This document shows, piece by piece, positions 13,289-25,166 of a stretch of 64,000 nt of DNA (position 1 is its first letter; each line of letters begins with the position of its first letter). Position numbers and translations under genes: made by a program. Source of the DNA: Cordilura impudica (lineage: Eukaryota; Arthropoda; Insecta; Diptera; Scathophagidae); the NCBI GenBank assembly GCA_963682025.1, contig OY821519.1:9419168-9483167 (forward strand), written 5' to 3'. The notes beneath the pieces are model-generated. The model did not search any database, was not told where the DNA came from, and saw only the letters and a list, made by a program, of their open reading frames with translations.

Positions 13289-13774
13289 CTAGCAGATCCC
13301 AGCCCTCGGAATTCGAGTGAAAATTCTAGGAAATTTTATTTTTTCATTTAATAAATAATTTCATAGGAGCTTAAAGGTATGCTTATTAATTTTAGCCAGT
13401 TCACAATTCAACACTTTTTAAATAAAATTCATTAAATTTCATTATAAGTATTTGTTGAGCACACAGAAGATATATAAATGGGTTTGTTCATGTATAATTT
13501 TAAAGGAGCCTAAAGGTATGCTAATAAATTTAGCCAATTCACAATGCTTTTGATATTTATAATAAACACACACAGTATGTATTTTATGTATATGTTAGTA
13601 GCAACTCTAAATGAGCATTAATCCAAGAAAATGTTCCAGACGGTGCATATCTGCAAATCTGGTGGACCGCTAAAAAGAAATATCTTTCAAATGAGGTATG
13701 TTTGATAAAAATCGGTTAATAACTACAATTTTTTATCGGTCATAAGAAATCGCCTTGCCTATCAATATTATAGA
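13289..13774 (-). mobile_element. Helitron-like element H2 with internal duplication
   Basis: Read on the minus strand it starts TCTATAATATTGATAGG (ending at 13774) and finishes with the CGAATTC hairpin and CTAG at 13289-13292. It is 486 bp, longer than the usual 350-440, because the block with GGAGCCTAAAGGTATGCTAA and the GAATTGTGAATTGGC segment occurs twice (about 13365-13410 and 13502-13545). A similar double block is in the copy at 23451, so the duplication marks a subfamily. Confidence 0.85.
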
Positions 13775-14110
13775 TAATAATACGCCCTGAATATGTTATT
13801 AGAAATATGTTATTAGAAAAATTTATTAAAAAAAAAAAAAAAAAAAAAATTGGGAAAAATTATAAGTATATAATTATAATGGATAATTGGGTAAGTAGAT
13901 ACTGGAGCCTGGGGAAAGTTGTAAAAATTGAAAAAAATGTTGTATTCATTTTCAAATTAATAAATCGCAAATTGTCTAAAAAAAAACAAGATGTGATGTT
14001 GACCGATCAAAAAGTGATAATAAACGAGATTGCTAATGCTATATGCAAGCCACGCGGCTTTGCCATCATGATTTTTATTGATCAATTTGGTTTTAGAAAG
14101 CTGTCAACAA
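13775..14110 (+). other. Unrecognised open stretch upstream of array element E1
   Basis: After an A-run at 13828-13848, a frame stays open from about 13879 to 14118 with fairly mixed composition. I recognise no domain, and the frame runs into the end of the E1 element, which supplies its stop. It may be the edge of a sequence that E1 interrupted. I give it no function. Confidence 0.25.
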
Positions 14111-16569
14111 TCATGTGAGTCCGATCACAGGGGAAATGTGTAAACTTCTAGTAATGAACAATTTTTAATGGCACTGTTTTAAAATCAAACAGAAAGCGTC
14201 ATCTATGTATCACTTATAGCAAACAACTGCAGGGGCTCTGCTTATATAAAAATATTTATTATTATTTATTGTTTCGACGGGTTAATTTATAATTTTTATT
14301 TTTCATTTTATATTTTTTATTTTTTATTTTACATTTTTAATTTTTTATTTTTCATTTTTCATTTTTCATTTTTCGTTTTTAATTTTGAATTTTTAATTTT
14401 GCATTTTTTATTTTTCATTATTATTATTTGTTTTTAAATTTTTAATTTTTAATTTTTTATTTTTCATTTTTTTTTTTAGTTTTCTTTTTTCATTTTTAGT
14501 TCTTAATTTTTTATTGTTCCTTTTTAATTTTTTTTATTTATTTTTTCATTTTTTATTTTTCATTTTTCATTTTTAATTTTTAATTTTTTATTTTTAATTC
14601 TTTATTTTTCATTTTTCATTTTTAATTTTTTATTTTCATTTTTTATTTTTCATTTTTTATATTTTATTCTTCGTCTTTTACTTTTCGCTTTTTATTATTC
14701 ATTTTTAATTTTTTATTTTCAATTTTGAATTTTTTATTTTTCTTTTTCTATTTTTAATTTTTATTTTTCATTTTTCATTTTTTATTTTTAATTTTTAATT
14801 TTTATTTTTGCATTTTTTATTTTTAATTTTTCATTTTTCGTTTTTCATTTTTCATTTTTCGTTTTTAATTTTTTTTTTATTTTGAATTTAGAATTTTTTA
14901 TTTTTCTTTTTTATTTTTTTTTTAATTTTTCATTTTGAATTTTTCATTTTTCATTTTTAATTTTACATTTTTTATTTTTATTTTTTATTTTTAATTTTTA
15001 ATTTTTTATTTTTCATGTTTTATTTTTCATTGTTCATTTTTTATTTTTCATTTTTAATTTTTTTTATTTTTTTTTCATTTTTCATTTTTTTATTTTTCAT
15101 TTTTAAGTTTTTATTTTTCATTTTTTATTTTTATTTTTTAATTTCTTATTTTTCATTTTTAATTTATTTTAAATTTTGTATTTTTAATTTTTATTTATCG
15201 TTTTTAATTTCTTATTTTTATTTTTTCATATTTTTTTTATTTTTAATTTTATATTTTTCATTTTTTATTTTTCATTTTTTATTATTCATTTTTCATTTTT
15301 TATTTTTCATTTTCCATTTTCTATTTTCTGTTTTTCAATTTTTATTTTTCTTTTTTTATTTTCTATTTTTCATTTTTAATTTTTCTTTTCCATTTTTATT
15401 TTGTTATTTTCATTTTTCGTCTTTTATTTTTAATTTTTTATTATTAATATTTTATTTTTCATTTTTTATTTTTAATTTTTAAATTTTTATTTTTAATTTT
15501 TTATTATTCGTTTTTTATTTTTTATTTTTCATTTTTAATTTTTCCTTTTCCATTTTTAATTTGTTGTTTTCATTTTTCGTTTTTTATTTTTCATTTTTTT
15601 ATTTTTCATTTTTTAGTTTTTATTTCTTATTTTTCATTTTTTATTTTTTTATTTTTCATTTTTTATTTTTGATTTCTCATTTTTAATTCTTTTTTATTTT
15701 TAATTTTTCATTTTTTATTTTTCATTTTTTATTTTTTATTATTCATTTTTAATTTTTTTTTTATTTTTCATTTTTTATTTTTCATTTTTCAGTTTTCATT
15801 TTTTATTTTTAATATCTCATTTTCCATTTTTAATTCTTTTTTATTCTTAATTTTTTATTTTTCATTTTTTATTTTTTATTTTTATTTTTTATATATTTTT
15901 TTTTTTTTTAATTTTTCATTTTTTATTTTTCATTTTTCATTTTTTATTTTTAATTTTTTGTTTTTCTGTTTTTATTTTTCGTTTTTTATTTTTAATTTTT
16001 AATTTTTTATGTTTCATTTTCCATTTTTTAATTTTTATTTCTCATTATTAATTTTTAATTCATTTTTATTCTTAATTTTTTATTTCTAATTTTTTGTTTT
16101 TCATTTTTAATTTTTAATTTTTTATGTTTCATTTTCCATTTTTTAATTTTATTTTCTCATTATTCATTTTTAATTCATTTTTATTCTTAATTTTTTATTT
16201 TTAATTTTTTGTTTTTCATTTTTTATTTTTTATTTCTCATTTTTAATTTTTTTTTAAATTTTCGTTTTTAATTTTTTTTTTATTATTAATTTTTTCTTTT
16301 TCAGTTTTTATTTTGTATTTTTCATTTTGTATTTTCCATTTTTCATATTTTATTTTTCATTTTTCATTTTTTATGTTTAATTTTTCATTTTCCATTTTTT
16401 ATTTTTTATTTTTCAACAGCCACAAAAAGGTTATTATATATCATAATGTTTTTACCAATACAATCAAAAGTCACACCGATTTTTTCTTACGTCTTACATC
16501 TTACGCTGTTTTTGTGATTGTATTGTGAAGTAGATTTTTACCCCCCGCTCGTATAAATGTTTACACATC
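14111..16569 (+). mobile_element. Array-carrying element E1
   Basis: The left arm begins TCATGTGAGTCCGATCACAG and contains a GATGTGTAAAC-type motif. The right arm (about 16453-16569) contains CCAATACAATCA, TTACGCTGTTTTTGTGATTG, TTTACCCCCC and ends ATGTTTACACATC. Between them lies 2.1 kb of TTTTTCAT/TTTTTAA satellite. Similar arms flank different arrays at 28386 (left arm only) and 47248-50070. In other copies a 16-base motif GATGTGTAAACATCTA is exactly inverted between left and right arms. GAAAGCTG just left and GAAAAGCTG just right may be a target duplication. No protein is encoded, so it would be non-autonomous. The superfamily is unknown. Confidence 0.75.
14278..16418. repeat. T-rich satellite, 7-bp type units TTTTTAT / TTTTCAT / TTTTTAA
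   Basis: About 2.1 kb of short units such as TTTTTCATTTTTAATTTTTT, poorly homogenised. Long Phe/Ile/Leu/Ser frames, for example at 15015-15482, are products of the repeat and not genes. The array is the interior of E1; compare the almost pure TTTTTAA array in E2. Confidence 0.9.
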
Positions 16570-16752
16570 GAAAAGCTGAAAAAGGAGTTGATCCATATTA
16601 ATTATTTTTAATAATTAATAGTTATTAATAATTTTTATCCTCAAATGTACGGATAGTTTTTTTGCCAAGTATATCCAGGGTTTGAAATAGACCTCCACAG
16701 CAGATTTTTTTTTTAATTTAACAAATAATTTTTTACCCAGAAAAACTATTTT

Positions 16753-17100
16753 TATACCCTCCATATCACTGTGCAGGGGGTATAGATCAGTTTGTCATTC
16801 CATTTGTAACACAGTAAAATATGAATTTGCGACTCCACAAAAATATAAATTTTTACTCTTTTATCAACTCGACTCGAAGTAGTGATGGCGGTCTGCCCGT
16901 CTCTCTGTTTAAATGATGCTCACCCAAAAAATAATCCATTTGCCTATGTTAAGTTAGGATAATACAGTTTTTCATTATTTCGAACAGGTTGGTATAGAAA
17001 TTGCAATAAATCGAGCATCATTATGACTAGATATGGCCTAAAATGTGGAGACACCTATAAAAAATTCTACACTATTTTATATAAAAAATTCAAAGGTGTG
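16753..17100 (+). mobile_element. DINE-1-like element fragment, TATACCC end
   Basis: It starts with TATACCCTCCATATCACTGT and a complementary CAGGGGGTATA, then GTTTGTCATTCCATTTGTAAC, a decayed GTCY core (GTCTGCCCGTCTCTCTG), and a tail like that at 33300-33360 (GGAGACACCTATAAAAAATT). This layout matches the Drosophila DINE-1/INE-1 (mini-me) 5' end as I know it. The hairpin end is not found. Confidence 0.65.
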
Positions 17101-18247
17101 AGTAAGATATGTACGCGATGCACACATACATATTTTTGTTTGCTTATTGTTTTGTTTTTTTATACATGTGAACATGAGAGTAAGAGCAAAACATGTGAAC
17201 ATGAACATGAGAGTAAGAGCAATAACAAAATGGTTATGCTCTTTTTACAATACAAAATTTTTGGTTTGATTTTCATTTGTTCAGCTAGAAAATGGACTAT
17301 TCCACAATTTAAATATTTTTAAGCGTTTTTTTATATACTTAAGGAATAACCCTTAATTTTTCAAAGTGTATTTACTTTTGAACGTTGTCATTTTTTCTAA
17401 ATCAATATGTTTCTCATACATGATAAGTATCTCATACATACTCGTGTCTGTAAGTTTGTGAGTAAAAATATTAATTGCAATACTTAAAGTATCTTAAATA
17501 CCACTTCTTGATATTTTTTGTTATTGTATATTTTTTTTTTTTCTTAAATCTTAAAAAGCATTTAATTACATATTAAATATTTAATATGTTGTCTTAGGAG
17601 AATAATTTTTTTTCTTAAATAATTGCTAATTGTATTGCTATTTTGATTAATAAAATTATTGTTCTTTTTATGTTTCGGTGATTTAATCTGAAAGTCATTA
17701 ATAAAATTCATGATTAAATGATTTGTTAGCATAGATACGTAAGTGGCATATTTAAAATATGTATGTAAAATCAACAAAATGTATAAATAGTTTCTTAAAG
17801 GTGTGTAACTTGGCAACGCTTGTACTGGAATGTATGACTAATCATTTCAATTTGACAGTAGATCATATGAATTGTGTATGATTCAAGTAATTTAACAAAA
17901 GATTTCCGATTCATTAGCTAAAGTTAAAATAAATATATTTAGACAATTATTTTAGATTGCTTAATTTTTTTTCATATTATTTTTTTTTTATAATAATTTT
18001 TGCCATAAAAATTTGAAAATCCAAAAAATTAAAAAAAAATTTTTTTTTTGTCTGTCTAAACTATTTATACAAATCTTTTTCATTGAAGAAATTTTTGAAC
18101 CAGATATTAGTTTTTGAAAAAAAATTTTTTTTTCAAAATCCAAAAAATTAAAATAAAAATTTTTTTATCTGCTTAACTTTTTGTTCAAATTTTTTTCTTT
18201 CAAGAAATTTTTGAACCAGTGTTTTTTTTAGAGCTTTTACTTCTATA
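17101..18247. other. Gene-free AT-rich stretch
   Basis: AT-rich DNA with homopolymer runs. At 17990-18230 there is a local direct duplication of a block with CAAAATCCAAAAAATTAAA and TTCAAGAAATTTTTGAACCAG. The open stretches at 17023-17322 (+) and 17562-17816 (-) show no domain and are probably chance. Confidence 0.4.
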
Positions 18248-18377
18248 CTAGTAGGCCCTGTCACGCTTAGCTACGAACTACCGAGACTCTTGTCATGTTT
18301 TATTTCATAATCAATACTTTATTTAATTTATTTTATATATTTTTTTAATTCAATGCTTGCTGATATAAAATATTTCT

Positions 18378-18478
18378 GTTTCATTTGGAGCAACAATAAT
18401 CAAATTTTTCGGCGTTCCTTCTCTGGAGCAAGGTACGTATAGCTGGCCATGAGAAGAACACGTATTTGCCACATTAAA
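18378..18478 (-). pseudogene. Helitron Pif1-like helicase, C-terminal fragment
   Basis: The minus-strand frame reads SHGQLYV, then PCSREGTPKNL and IIVAPNE. This matches the last conserved helicase region of Helitron RepHel proteins, whose usual form is HGQLYVACSRVG followed by a TPKNL-like motif. About 34 codons are readable; upstream codons drift out of frame and stops appear, so the rest of the roughly 1,500-residue Rep-helicase is gone. In an intact Helitron this domain would unwind DNA during rolling-circle transposition. This copy is dead but shows that the autonomous source was a true Helitron. Confidence 0.8.
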
Positions 18479-18769
18479 TCTGGCAAAACTTAACTATTGT
18501 TCTTGAATTAAGAATACCATTTGCCAACTTTTCATTTAAGCGATTTTTGATTTTTGGCGATTTTTTGATTTTAGGGATTTTTGATTTTGCTTATTTTTGA
18601 GTTTGAAAATTTTTCTTTTTGGCGATTTTTATTTTTCGCGATTTTCGGTTTTGGCGATTTTTGATTTTGGCTATTCTACCCATATTTTCCGTGACTACTC
18701 ACATTGGAAATTAATATACTTCTCAAAAGTTTTAAGACTGTCGCTGTCATAGTACTTCATATTTTTTGT

Positions 18770-19210
18770 ATAGGAGGTGCCACGCCCACTAATTCCATTC
18801 CGCCAAATTTTTATCATAGTACTCACATTAATATCTGATGGACTCGTGCAAAGTGTTAAAACTTTACCTTTTATAGTGCGCCAGTTATATGATATTATAT
18901 ATTTACTTTGTATGGGCGGTGCCACGCTCACTGCTCCGATCATGCCCATTTTTTATTCGACTAATAACGTAAATATCCTATGGGCTCACGCAAAGTCACA
19001 AGTACTTACAATACTCTAGCTATATGACATTCAATAACAACTTAGTATGTGGAGTGCCACGCCCTATGCCGCCCAGTTTTTGTCCGACTACTCACATTAA
19101 TAATAGATGACCTCAGACAAATTTGGAAAGCTGTCTCTGTCATAGTACTTAATATATATGATATTAAAAATTCACTTTATATGGGAGGTTGCCACGCCTA
19201 CTGAAATATC
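18770..19210 (-). repeat. Tandem repeats of about 140 bp with GTGGGCGTGGC core
   Basis: Cores in plus-strand form (GCCACGCCCACT, GGTGCCACGCTCACTG, GTGCCACGCCCTATG, GTTGCCACGCCTACTG) recur at about 18777, 18909, 19049 and 19190. They are separated by segments with ACTCACATTAATA and CATAGTACTT. The related units at 55065 and 56520-56810 lie in another Helitron of the same family. Confidence 0.8.
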
Positions 19211-19355
19211 AAAAAATTTATAGCTTTTGTCCATACTTAAGGACCTTCCTAAATATTGGAATCAACACTTTTAAAATCAGATGAGTAATTACGGAGATTA
19301 CCTCCTAGAAACAAACAAACAAACACACATTACCTTTTTATTATATTAGTATAGA

Positions 19356-20519
19356 TTCATGGGAAAACCCAAGAAATCGAGAATATATAAAAATTCTGGA
19401 CTAGTTATAAAAGGTTGTTAGAAATAATTTTTTTCTTTTTTCTTTACAAATTTAATAAAAATCCTTTGATTAAAAACGGCGAAAACCTGTGCTGCCAGAG
19501 GGTTTTTGTTTTATTAAATAAAATCCTTAATATTTGTGATAATTATATTCAATTTGTAAAATAAATAAATTATTTAAATAATATTTTATTGTTGAAATTC
19601 TGGATTATCTATCTGATTAAATAAATTTAATTTTCTAATGATATCAATGAACTCATTGTGAGATGTTATTTTTGTTTTTTGTTTCTTTTTTCTTTTTTGA
19701 TTAAATTAACAATATGTTTTAGTGTTTAGTCATTGAATTAAAATAATAATAATAATCTACATAATGTATTTAGTTAGTGAAACATATTCGCACAGAAACA
19801 CAAACAAATAAACATACAAGCAAGTATCCCATTAACATATAAAATGTTCTTTAGTTCTTTTGACAAAATAAAATTTATGCAAATATTTTGGAGTCTATTT
19901 TGGCAATATATAACAAAAAAAAAAAAAAAATACAAAATTAACAAATTTAAAGTTCATTAAAATGAAAATATATTAAAAAACAAAACAAAAATATATCTTT
20001 AAATTCAAAAACTTAATAGAGTTAATTAAAAAATGTCACCTTACAGTGATTCGACCTGTTATTTCGTTCGAATTTATCAATCAACGAAAGCTCTAACGAC
20101 CGTTTAATTGTATTGTTCAACTGAAACTTGTAAAAAAATTTAATCATTAAATTAAATATTCGATTGAGATTATAATTATTTGCATTTTATCCTTAATATA
20201 TTGCTAAATTTAAGAAATAACTTTGAAAATGACAAAGCCTCTGGATAATGTAAATGATTCCAGATGATTTTATCCTAGCCGATACTGTAAGTTTGTGCTT
20301 ATTTTTGTAACTATAAAATATATTTGACCTAGGTCCATCTGTCAAACAAAAAAAAAATTTTTTTTTTGGCGCGTTTAACCAGAAATATTGATTCAGTTAA
20401 CAATAGGGGTTAAGACTCGTTCCCTGTCGCACAACAACTTGACGTGAGCCGAAAAAACTGACTTCAGATTCGGATTCGAAAACTACCGGCATGAAACCCT
20501 TCGGGATTTTCATTTTTTG
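19356..20519. other. Gene-free AT-rich stretch
   Basis: No exon, RNA gene or element end is visible. The stretch around 20280-20500 is more complex but has no frame of note. A TTTTGACCTAGGTCCATC-like segment near 20325 resembles the edge of DINE-like copies (TTGACCTAGACCCATC) and may be a remnant. Confidence 0.35.
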
Positions 20520-20899
20520 AAAATTGTTGTGCAGTGTAATTTTTTTAACACAATATTAATTAATGATTTTAATGAACAGTTTTTAAATTGTTGTTATAAA
20601 TTTTGTTAATTGTTTTAGATTAAAATATGAAAATATGAAATATAAATATTCATTAATATCATGAGTTAAAATATTTATTTCAGAGTCATTCTTACATTTT
20701 GGAAGTACTTGATAAACTGTTTTAAGGTCAGTTAAACCCATTCATTAAATTAATGAAATAATGAATTAATTTGTACCAATTTCGTTGGCCGAAATCTAAA
20801 GAAACATTGATTTTGTAAAAGGATTCATTAATATCATGAATACATTTGTTTTAGTGGCATTTTTATGTATTTTTTGTCAGTTAAACCATTCTTTTTATA

Positions 20900-21338
20900 T
20901 CTATAATATTAATAAGTAAGGCGATTTCTTGTGACCGATACTTTGTTCCACAGTTTTTTCCCGATTTTGACCAAACGTATCTTATTTGAAAGGTATTTCT
21001 TTTTAGCTATCCACCAGATTTGCAGATTTTCGAATTTTTACATTTTTTTTTTTTTTTTTTTTGAAATAAATGCATTTATAGTTGCTACTAACACATACAT
21101 AAAATTATGCAATGCTATGTGTGGGTTTAATTAATCTGTTAATGTTGTTTTCTTCATTCACAATAATAATTGTTTTGAATTGAAAAATAATTTTGGACAT
21201 AAACCAATAATTGGACATAAGCCAATGACGACCATAATCGATATTTTAAAAGTTTTGAATTGTGAATTGGTTATTAAATGAAAAAAGATAAAATATCCTA
21301 GAATTTGCACTCGAATTTCGAGGGCTGGGATTTGCTGG
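20900..21338 (+). mobile_element. Helitron-like element H3
   Basis: It starts TCTATAATATTAATAAG at 20900, preceded by A. It ends with hairpin CTCGAATTTCGAG, then GGCTGGGATTTG and CTGG at 21335-21338, followed by T. CTGG satisfies the Helitron CTRR rule. At 439 bp it is slightly longer than its relatives because of a segment near 21170-21235 with a duplicated ATTGGACATAAGCCAA-like sequence. Confidence 0.85.
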
Positions 21339-22088
21339 TGAACACAATTGTTCAATAAGTTGACGAATTTTTTTCATAAAATTAATGATTTTTTTCTTTA
21401 TTCAATTAATTGTTTTCATAAATTAATTACTTTTTGCAAAATAATTAATGATTTGCTATTATAAAATTGAAGAACTGTTTCCATTTAATTGATCAATTTG
21501 TTTTCATAAACTTAGTAAGCTATTTTCATAAAAAAAATTAATTATACTGTGGAACATTTTCGCCGTCAATGTCATAATAATTGTGATAAATAGCACTCAT
21601 AAGGCTAAGTATTTATATCAATACGTATTTATATATAACTGTTATTATATATTAACATAAAATTAATAATTAAATTAAAATTATAATTAATTAATATAAA
21701 ATTAATATGTAATATATAATAATAATATAATAATAAGCCTTACCTATAATTTTTGCTAAAGTTTGAAATGAGGAATCATCAATGGTTCTCGAAATTTAAC
21801 TAACAACTAAACGAGAAACATCAAATAAGTTAAAAATATAAAAGGTCATAAGAGAAAGTTTGGCCTGAGAATGGCAAACCGTTTGGAAGTTTTACTATAC
21901 TGCCGTAGTACTTTCACTCTGACTTGGCATTTCTCACCCCTCAGTTGGCTGTTGTACTATTTTTATAAAATTAATGGAACGTTTGAAAACATTTATGACA
22001 ACTTACACAAATTTAGTGAAAAATATCATTGGCGCAATGCTAATGAAACCTCATTGTTTTATATAAATATTCGTTATTATTATGAATA

Positions 22089-22460
22089 CTAGCAGATTCC
22101 AGCAATCGAAATTTGAGTGGAATTTCTAGGCAGCTTAATTTTTCAACTTAACCAATTCACAAACCAACACTTTTATGGTGTATTATTATTGTGAATTAAG
22201 ATAACAAACTCATTAACAAACACATTAACAAATTTAATAAAACACACATAGCATATGTACTCTATATTTTTATGTATGCGTTAGTAGCAACTTTAAATGC
22301 AATTTACTCAAAACAAAGGAAAAAATTTAAAAATCTGTAAATCTGCAAAACGGTTGAAAAGAAATACCTTTCAAATAATATACGTTTGGTCAAAATCGGG
22401 ATAAAACGGTAGAACAAAACATCGGTCACAAGAAATTGCCTAGCCTATTGATATTATAGA
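22089..22460 (-). mobile_element. Helitron-like element, diverged 3' end
   Basis: CTAG at 22089-22092 and the complement of TCTATAATATCAATAGG ending at 22460 delimit 372 bp. The 3' hairpin is damaged (ATCGAAATTTGAG). Internal blocks (TTTGGTCAAAATCGGGATAA, TACTCAAAACAAAGG) place it with the subfamily at 25167, 49038 and 58735. Confidence 0.8.
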
Positions 22461-23450
22461 TATTTATTTTAGTGTGATCCCTATATTTTGGAATTAGTTG
22501 AAGATCTACTTATCGGAAAGTTAAACGTGACGTCAGCAAAAGTTTCCATTCCATTTCAGTCCATTTTCAACTGTGATACTAGCAATAAGAAAAGTTTAAC
22601 CTGTGATATTTTTTATTTTTTAGTAATTATACATTTATATTTTTGTTTTATTTTTGTGTTTAATTGTACTGTGTGTATTGTTACAATTCAAATTTAAATT
22701 GAAAATTAAAATGTGAAACAAATCTAAGATTTTATATTCAATAAAAATAATCCCTGAAGAGTTAGGAAAACAGCCTACGAAACGTCGGAGAAAAATATGA
22801 AATAAGTCTTTTATTTGCATATAGGATAGAATTTGACCTTGGAAGCCTGATGGAAATTCCAAAAACATTAATATTATATAGAAAAAGGTCGATAAAAATT
22901 AAAATAAAAAGTTTCATTAGATTAATGAAATATTTTCATAAAAGTTAATGAATTTTTTCCTCTATTGTGTTCATAAATTAATTATTTATAGGCGTTAACT
23001 AATGATTTGTTATTATTAATTTAATGAACTGTTTCCATTGCTTTAATGAATTTTTTCATAAACTGAATAAACTGTTTTCAAAAAATGAATTAATTATTTT
23101 TATGAAATTATTGGAACTATTGAAAATATTTATGACAACTGTCATAAATTTAATGGCAAATTTCATTCCACCAAGGCCAATACAAATATTCATTATTATC
23201 GTGAATATATATTTTTTAATGTGATCCCTATATTTTGGTTTTAGTTGATGATTTACTTTTAGGTCAGTTAAATCATACAATTTACATTAAAGTAAATATG
23301 CAATAAGTCAACGAAAGTTTCATTTTATTAATGAAAATTTGTGATAAAATTAATGAATTGTAACAGTTAAATTAATAATTTTTTTTCATAATTTGATGTT
23401 TTAAAAAATTTATGACGACTTTTATAAATTCAATGAATAAAACTCATTAA

Positions 23451-23935
23451 TCTATAATGTTAATAGGCAATGCGATTTCTTGTGACCGATATAAATATTG
23501 TAGTTAATAACCAATTTTAACCAAACACACATCATTTGAAAGGTATTTCTTTTTAGCTGTCCACCATATTTACAGACTTGTACCGTTTGGAACATTTTTT
23601 TGGAACAATGCTCATTTAAAGTTGCTACTAATACATACATAAAATACATACTGTATGTGTGTTTATTGAAGATATCAAAAGCCCTATGTTGAATTGTGAA
23701 TTGGCTAAAATTGATTAGCATATCTTTAGGCTCCTTTAAAATTATTTATTAACAAACCCATTTATATATCTCCTGTGTGTTCAATAAATTAAAAATTAAA
23801 AATATCAAAAGCCCTATGTTGAATTGTGAATTGGCTTAAATTGATTAGCATATCTTTAGGCTCCTTCAAAATTATTTATGAACAGACCCATTTATATATA
23901 TTCTGTGTGTTCAACAAATATATATAATGAAATTT
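23451..23935 (+). mobile_element. Helitron-like element H4, 3' end missing
   Basis: It begins TCTATAATGTTAATAGG and carries the family interior. The block TTAGGCTCCTTTAAAATTAT plus CCCATTTATATATCTCCTGT then occurs twice, about 125 bp apart, and no hairpin or CTAG follows. The duplicated block is shared with H2 (13289-13774). Confidence 0.75.
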
Positions 23936-24199
23936 AATGAAGCGCTGACCAGAAAGTGCAAGTACGAGTGTATGTGAAGGTTCATGGTTCAAAACCTCAC
24001 GGCCGCCCTTAGTAGAAAAAATTTTCATATAGAAACAATCTATTCAATTAAATCATAACAATTATCACAATGTTCAATAAATCGCTGATGAAGGCTGAAA
24101 TGCCAGAAACCGGTCCGATTAACAATACAGTGCAGTTATGAATTTTTGAAATATATGCTTTCTTCTTCTTTACCACGCACCATTTAAATTTAATGAATT
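23936..24199. other. Short unclassified element with tRNA-like B-box sequence
   Basis: The interval contains GGTTCATGGTTCAAAACC, which resembles a Pol III B box, preceded by GCGCTGACCAGAAAGTGCAA, which is only weakly like an A box. A CTGATGA-GAAAC motif follows at 24085-24110. It could be a degraded tRNA-derived SINE, but I see no clear tail or ends. Confidence 0.25.
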
Positions 24200-25080
24200 A
24201 TATTTAAAAAGTCTTGAACTGTGAATTGGCTAATTTTGATTAGCGTACTTCAAGGCTCTTATAAAATTATTTATTAAATTAAAAAACAAGTAAGAAAATT
24301 ATAGTCGGTCTAGACCGACTATACGATACCCTATACCATGCGTTTAGAGACCCTATTTCTTAGGCCCAACTAACTGGATATAGAAAATAAGCATAAACTA
24401 AATTTGAGTGGGATTTTTATTAATTTTTTTGGCTGCAGATATGAAAAAGTTCATGATCATGTTTGGTAAAGTCTCTTGTCTTTTGCAAAAATATATACAA
24501 ACAAAATTTGAGAAGAATCAGTGCAATATTTTTGTTTTTTGGTAGATTTAAGTGTAGATCGGGAAGCTACTCTATATGGGGCCTATGACTAAGAGTTGTC
24601 CCATTGGGATCATTTTTGGACTACTCATTAATGGATGTAATAAATGCATACAAACCCAATTTGAGTAAGATCTATATGACAATTTGGATCTTATGGCAAT
24701 TTATGTCGATTTCATAGGGGTCATTTGTATGGGGGCTAGGTCTGACATGGACCGCCTCTCACCAATTTCAATAGCGTTCATCCTATGGCCGATAAAAGCT
24801 TTAATGCCCAATTTCGTCGAAATATATTCATATTTGCGACCTGCAGTTTGATTACAAGGTTTACATGGACACACAGACGGACGGACGGACGGACATCGTT
24901 AGATCGAATCAGATAGTGATTCTGATTCAATCGGTATAATAAAAGATAGGTCTAGGTCAAATATTTTTGGTAGTTATAAACAGCAGCACAAAGTCATTAT
25001 ACCCAAACCACATAGTGGTATAGGGTATAATAAAATTTCCCAGAATTTGTACTCGAATTTCATGGGGTGGGTTCTGCTAG
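24200..25080 (+). mobile_element. Helitron-like element H5, 3' half, split by a DINE-like insertion
   Basis: AACTGTGAATTGGCTAATTT at about 24214 leads into TTATTTATTAAATTAAAAAA. Then a 746-bp DINE-like element intervenes (24286-25031). The Helitron resumes with AAATTTCCCAGAATTTGTAC and ends with CTAG at 25077-25080. The 5' half is absent. The uninterrupted order in other copies makes the insertion unambiguous. Confidence 0.75.
24286..25031 (-). mobile_element. DINE-1-like element inside a Helitron
   Basis: In plus-strand order it starts CAAGTAAGAAAATTATAG, followed by a perfect 24-base palindrome centred on GGTCTAGACC (about 24300-24323), and ends GTGGTATAGGGTATAAT. A GACGGACGGACGGACGGACA microsatellite core is at about 24877-24896. 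On the minus strand this is the TATACCC start, (GTCC)n core, hairpin and CTTG end layout of DINE-1/INE-1 (mini-me) elements of Diptera. No protein is encoded. Confidence 0.8.
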
Positions 25081-25166
25081 TTATATATAAATTAATTGGC
25101 CGATTTAATGATGATAAATTGAACTAGTTAATGATTAAATTTTTTTTCCATGACACTAATAAATTA

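Larger units (their letters stand above)
18248..19355 (-). mobile_element. Helitron-derived element retaining a helicase remnant
   Basis: On the minus strand the element begins TCTATACTAATATAATAAAA (5' TC, preceded by A) and ends GGGCCTACTAG followed by T, which fits Helitron ends. Its order is: 5' end, four or so repeats of about 140 bp with GGGCGTGGCA-type cores (about 18770-19210), a short AAAATCGCC-type minisatellite (about 18540-18675), a relic of the C-terminal helicase coding sequence, and about 130 bp of 3' end. It is internally deleted and non-autonomous. The Helitron at 54997-56867 carries related repeats. Confidence 0.8.

Noticed and set aside
15015..15482. 155-codon open frame rich in Phe/Ile/Leu/Ser, membrane-like
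   Set aside because: It lies wholly inside the TTTTTCAT/TTTTTAT satellite of E1; the hydrophobic product follows from T-rich codons.
23990..24020. Possible tRNA gene suggested by GGTTCAAAACC
   Set aside because: No acceptor stem, D arm or anticodon arm can be folded around it; at best a SINE remnant.
24877..24896. (GACG) repeats considered as a CRISPR-like or stand-alone microsatellite
   Set aside because: They are the (GTCC)n core of DINE-like elements and recur in the same position in other copies.
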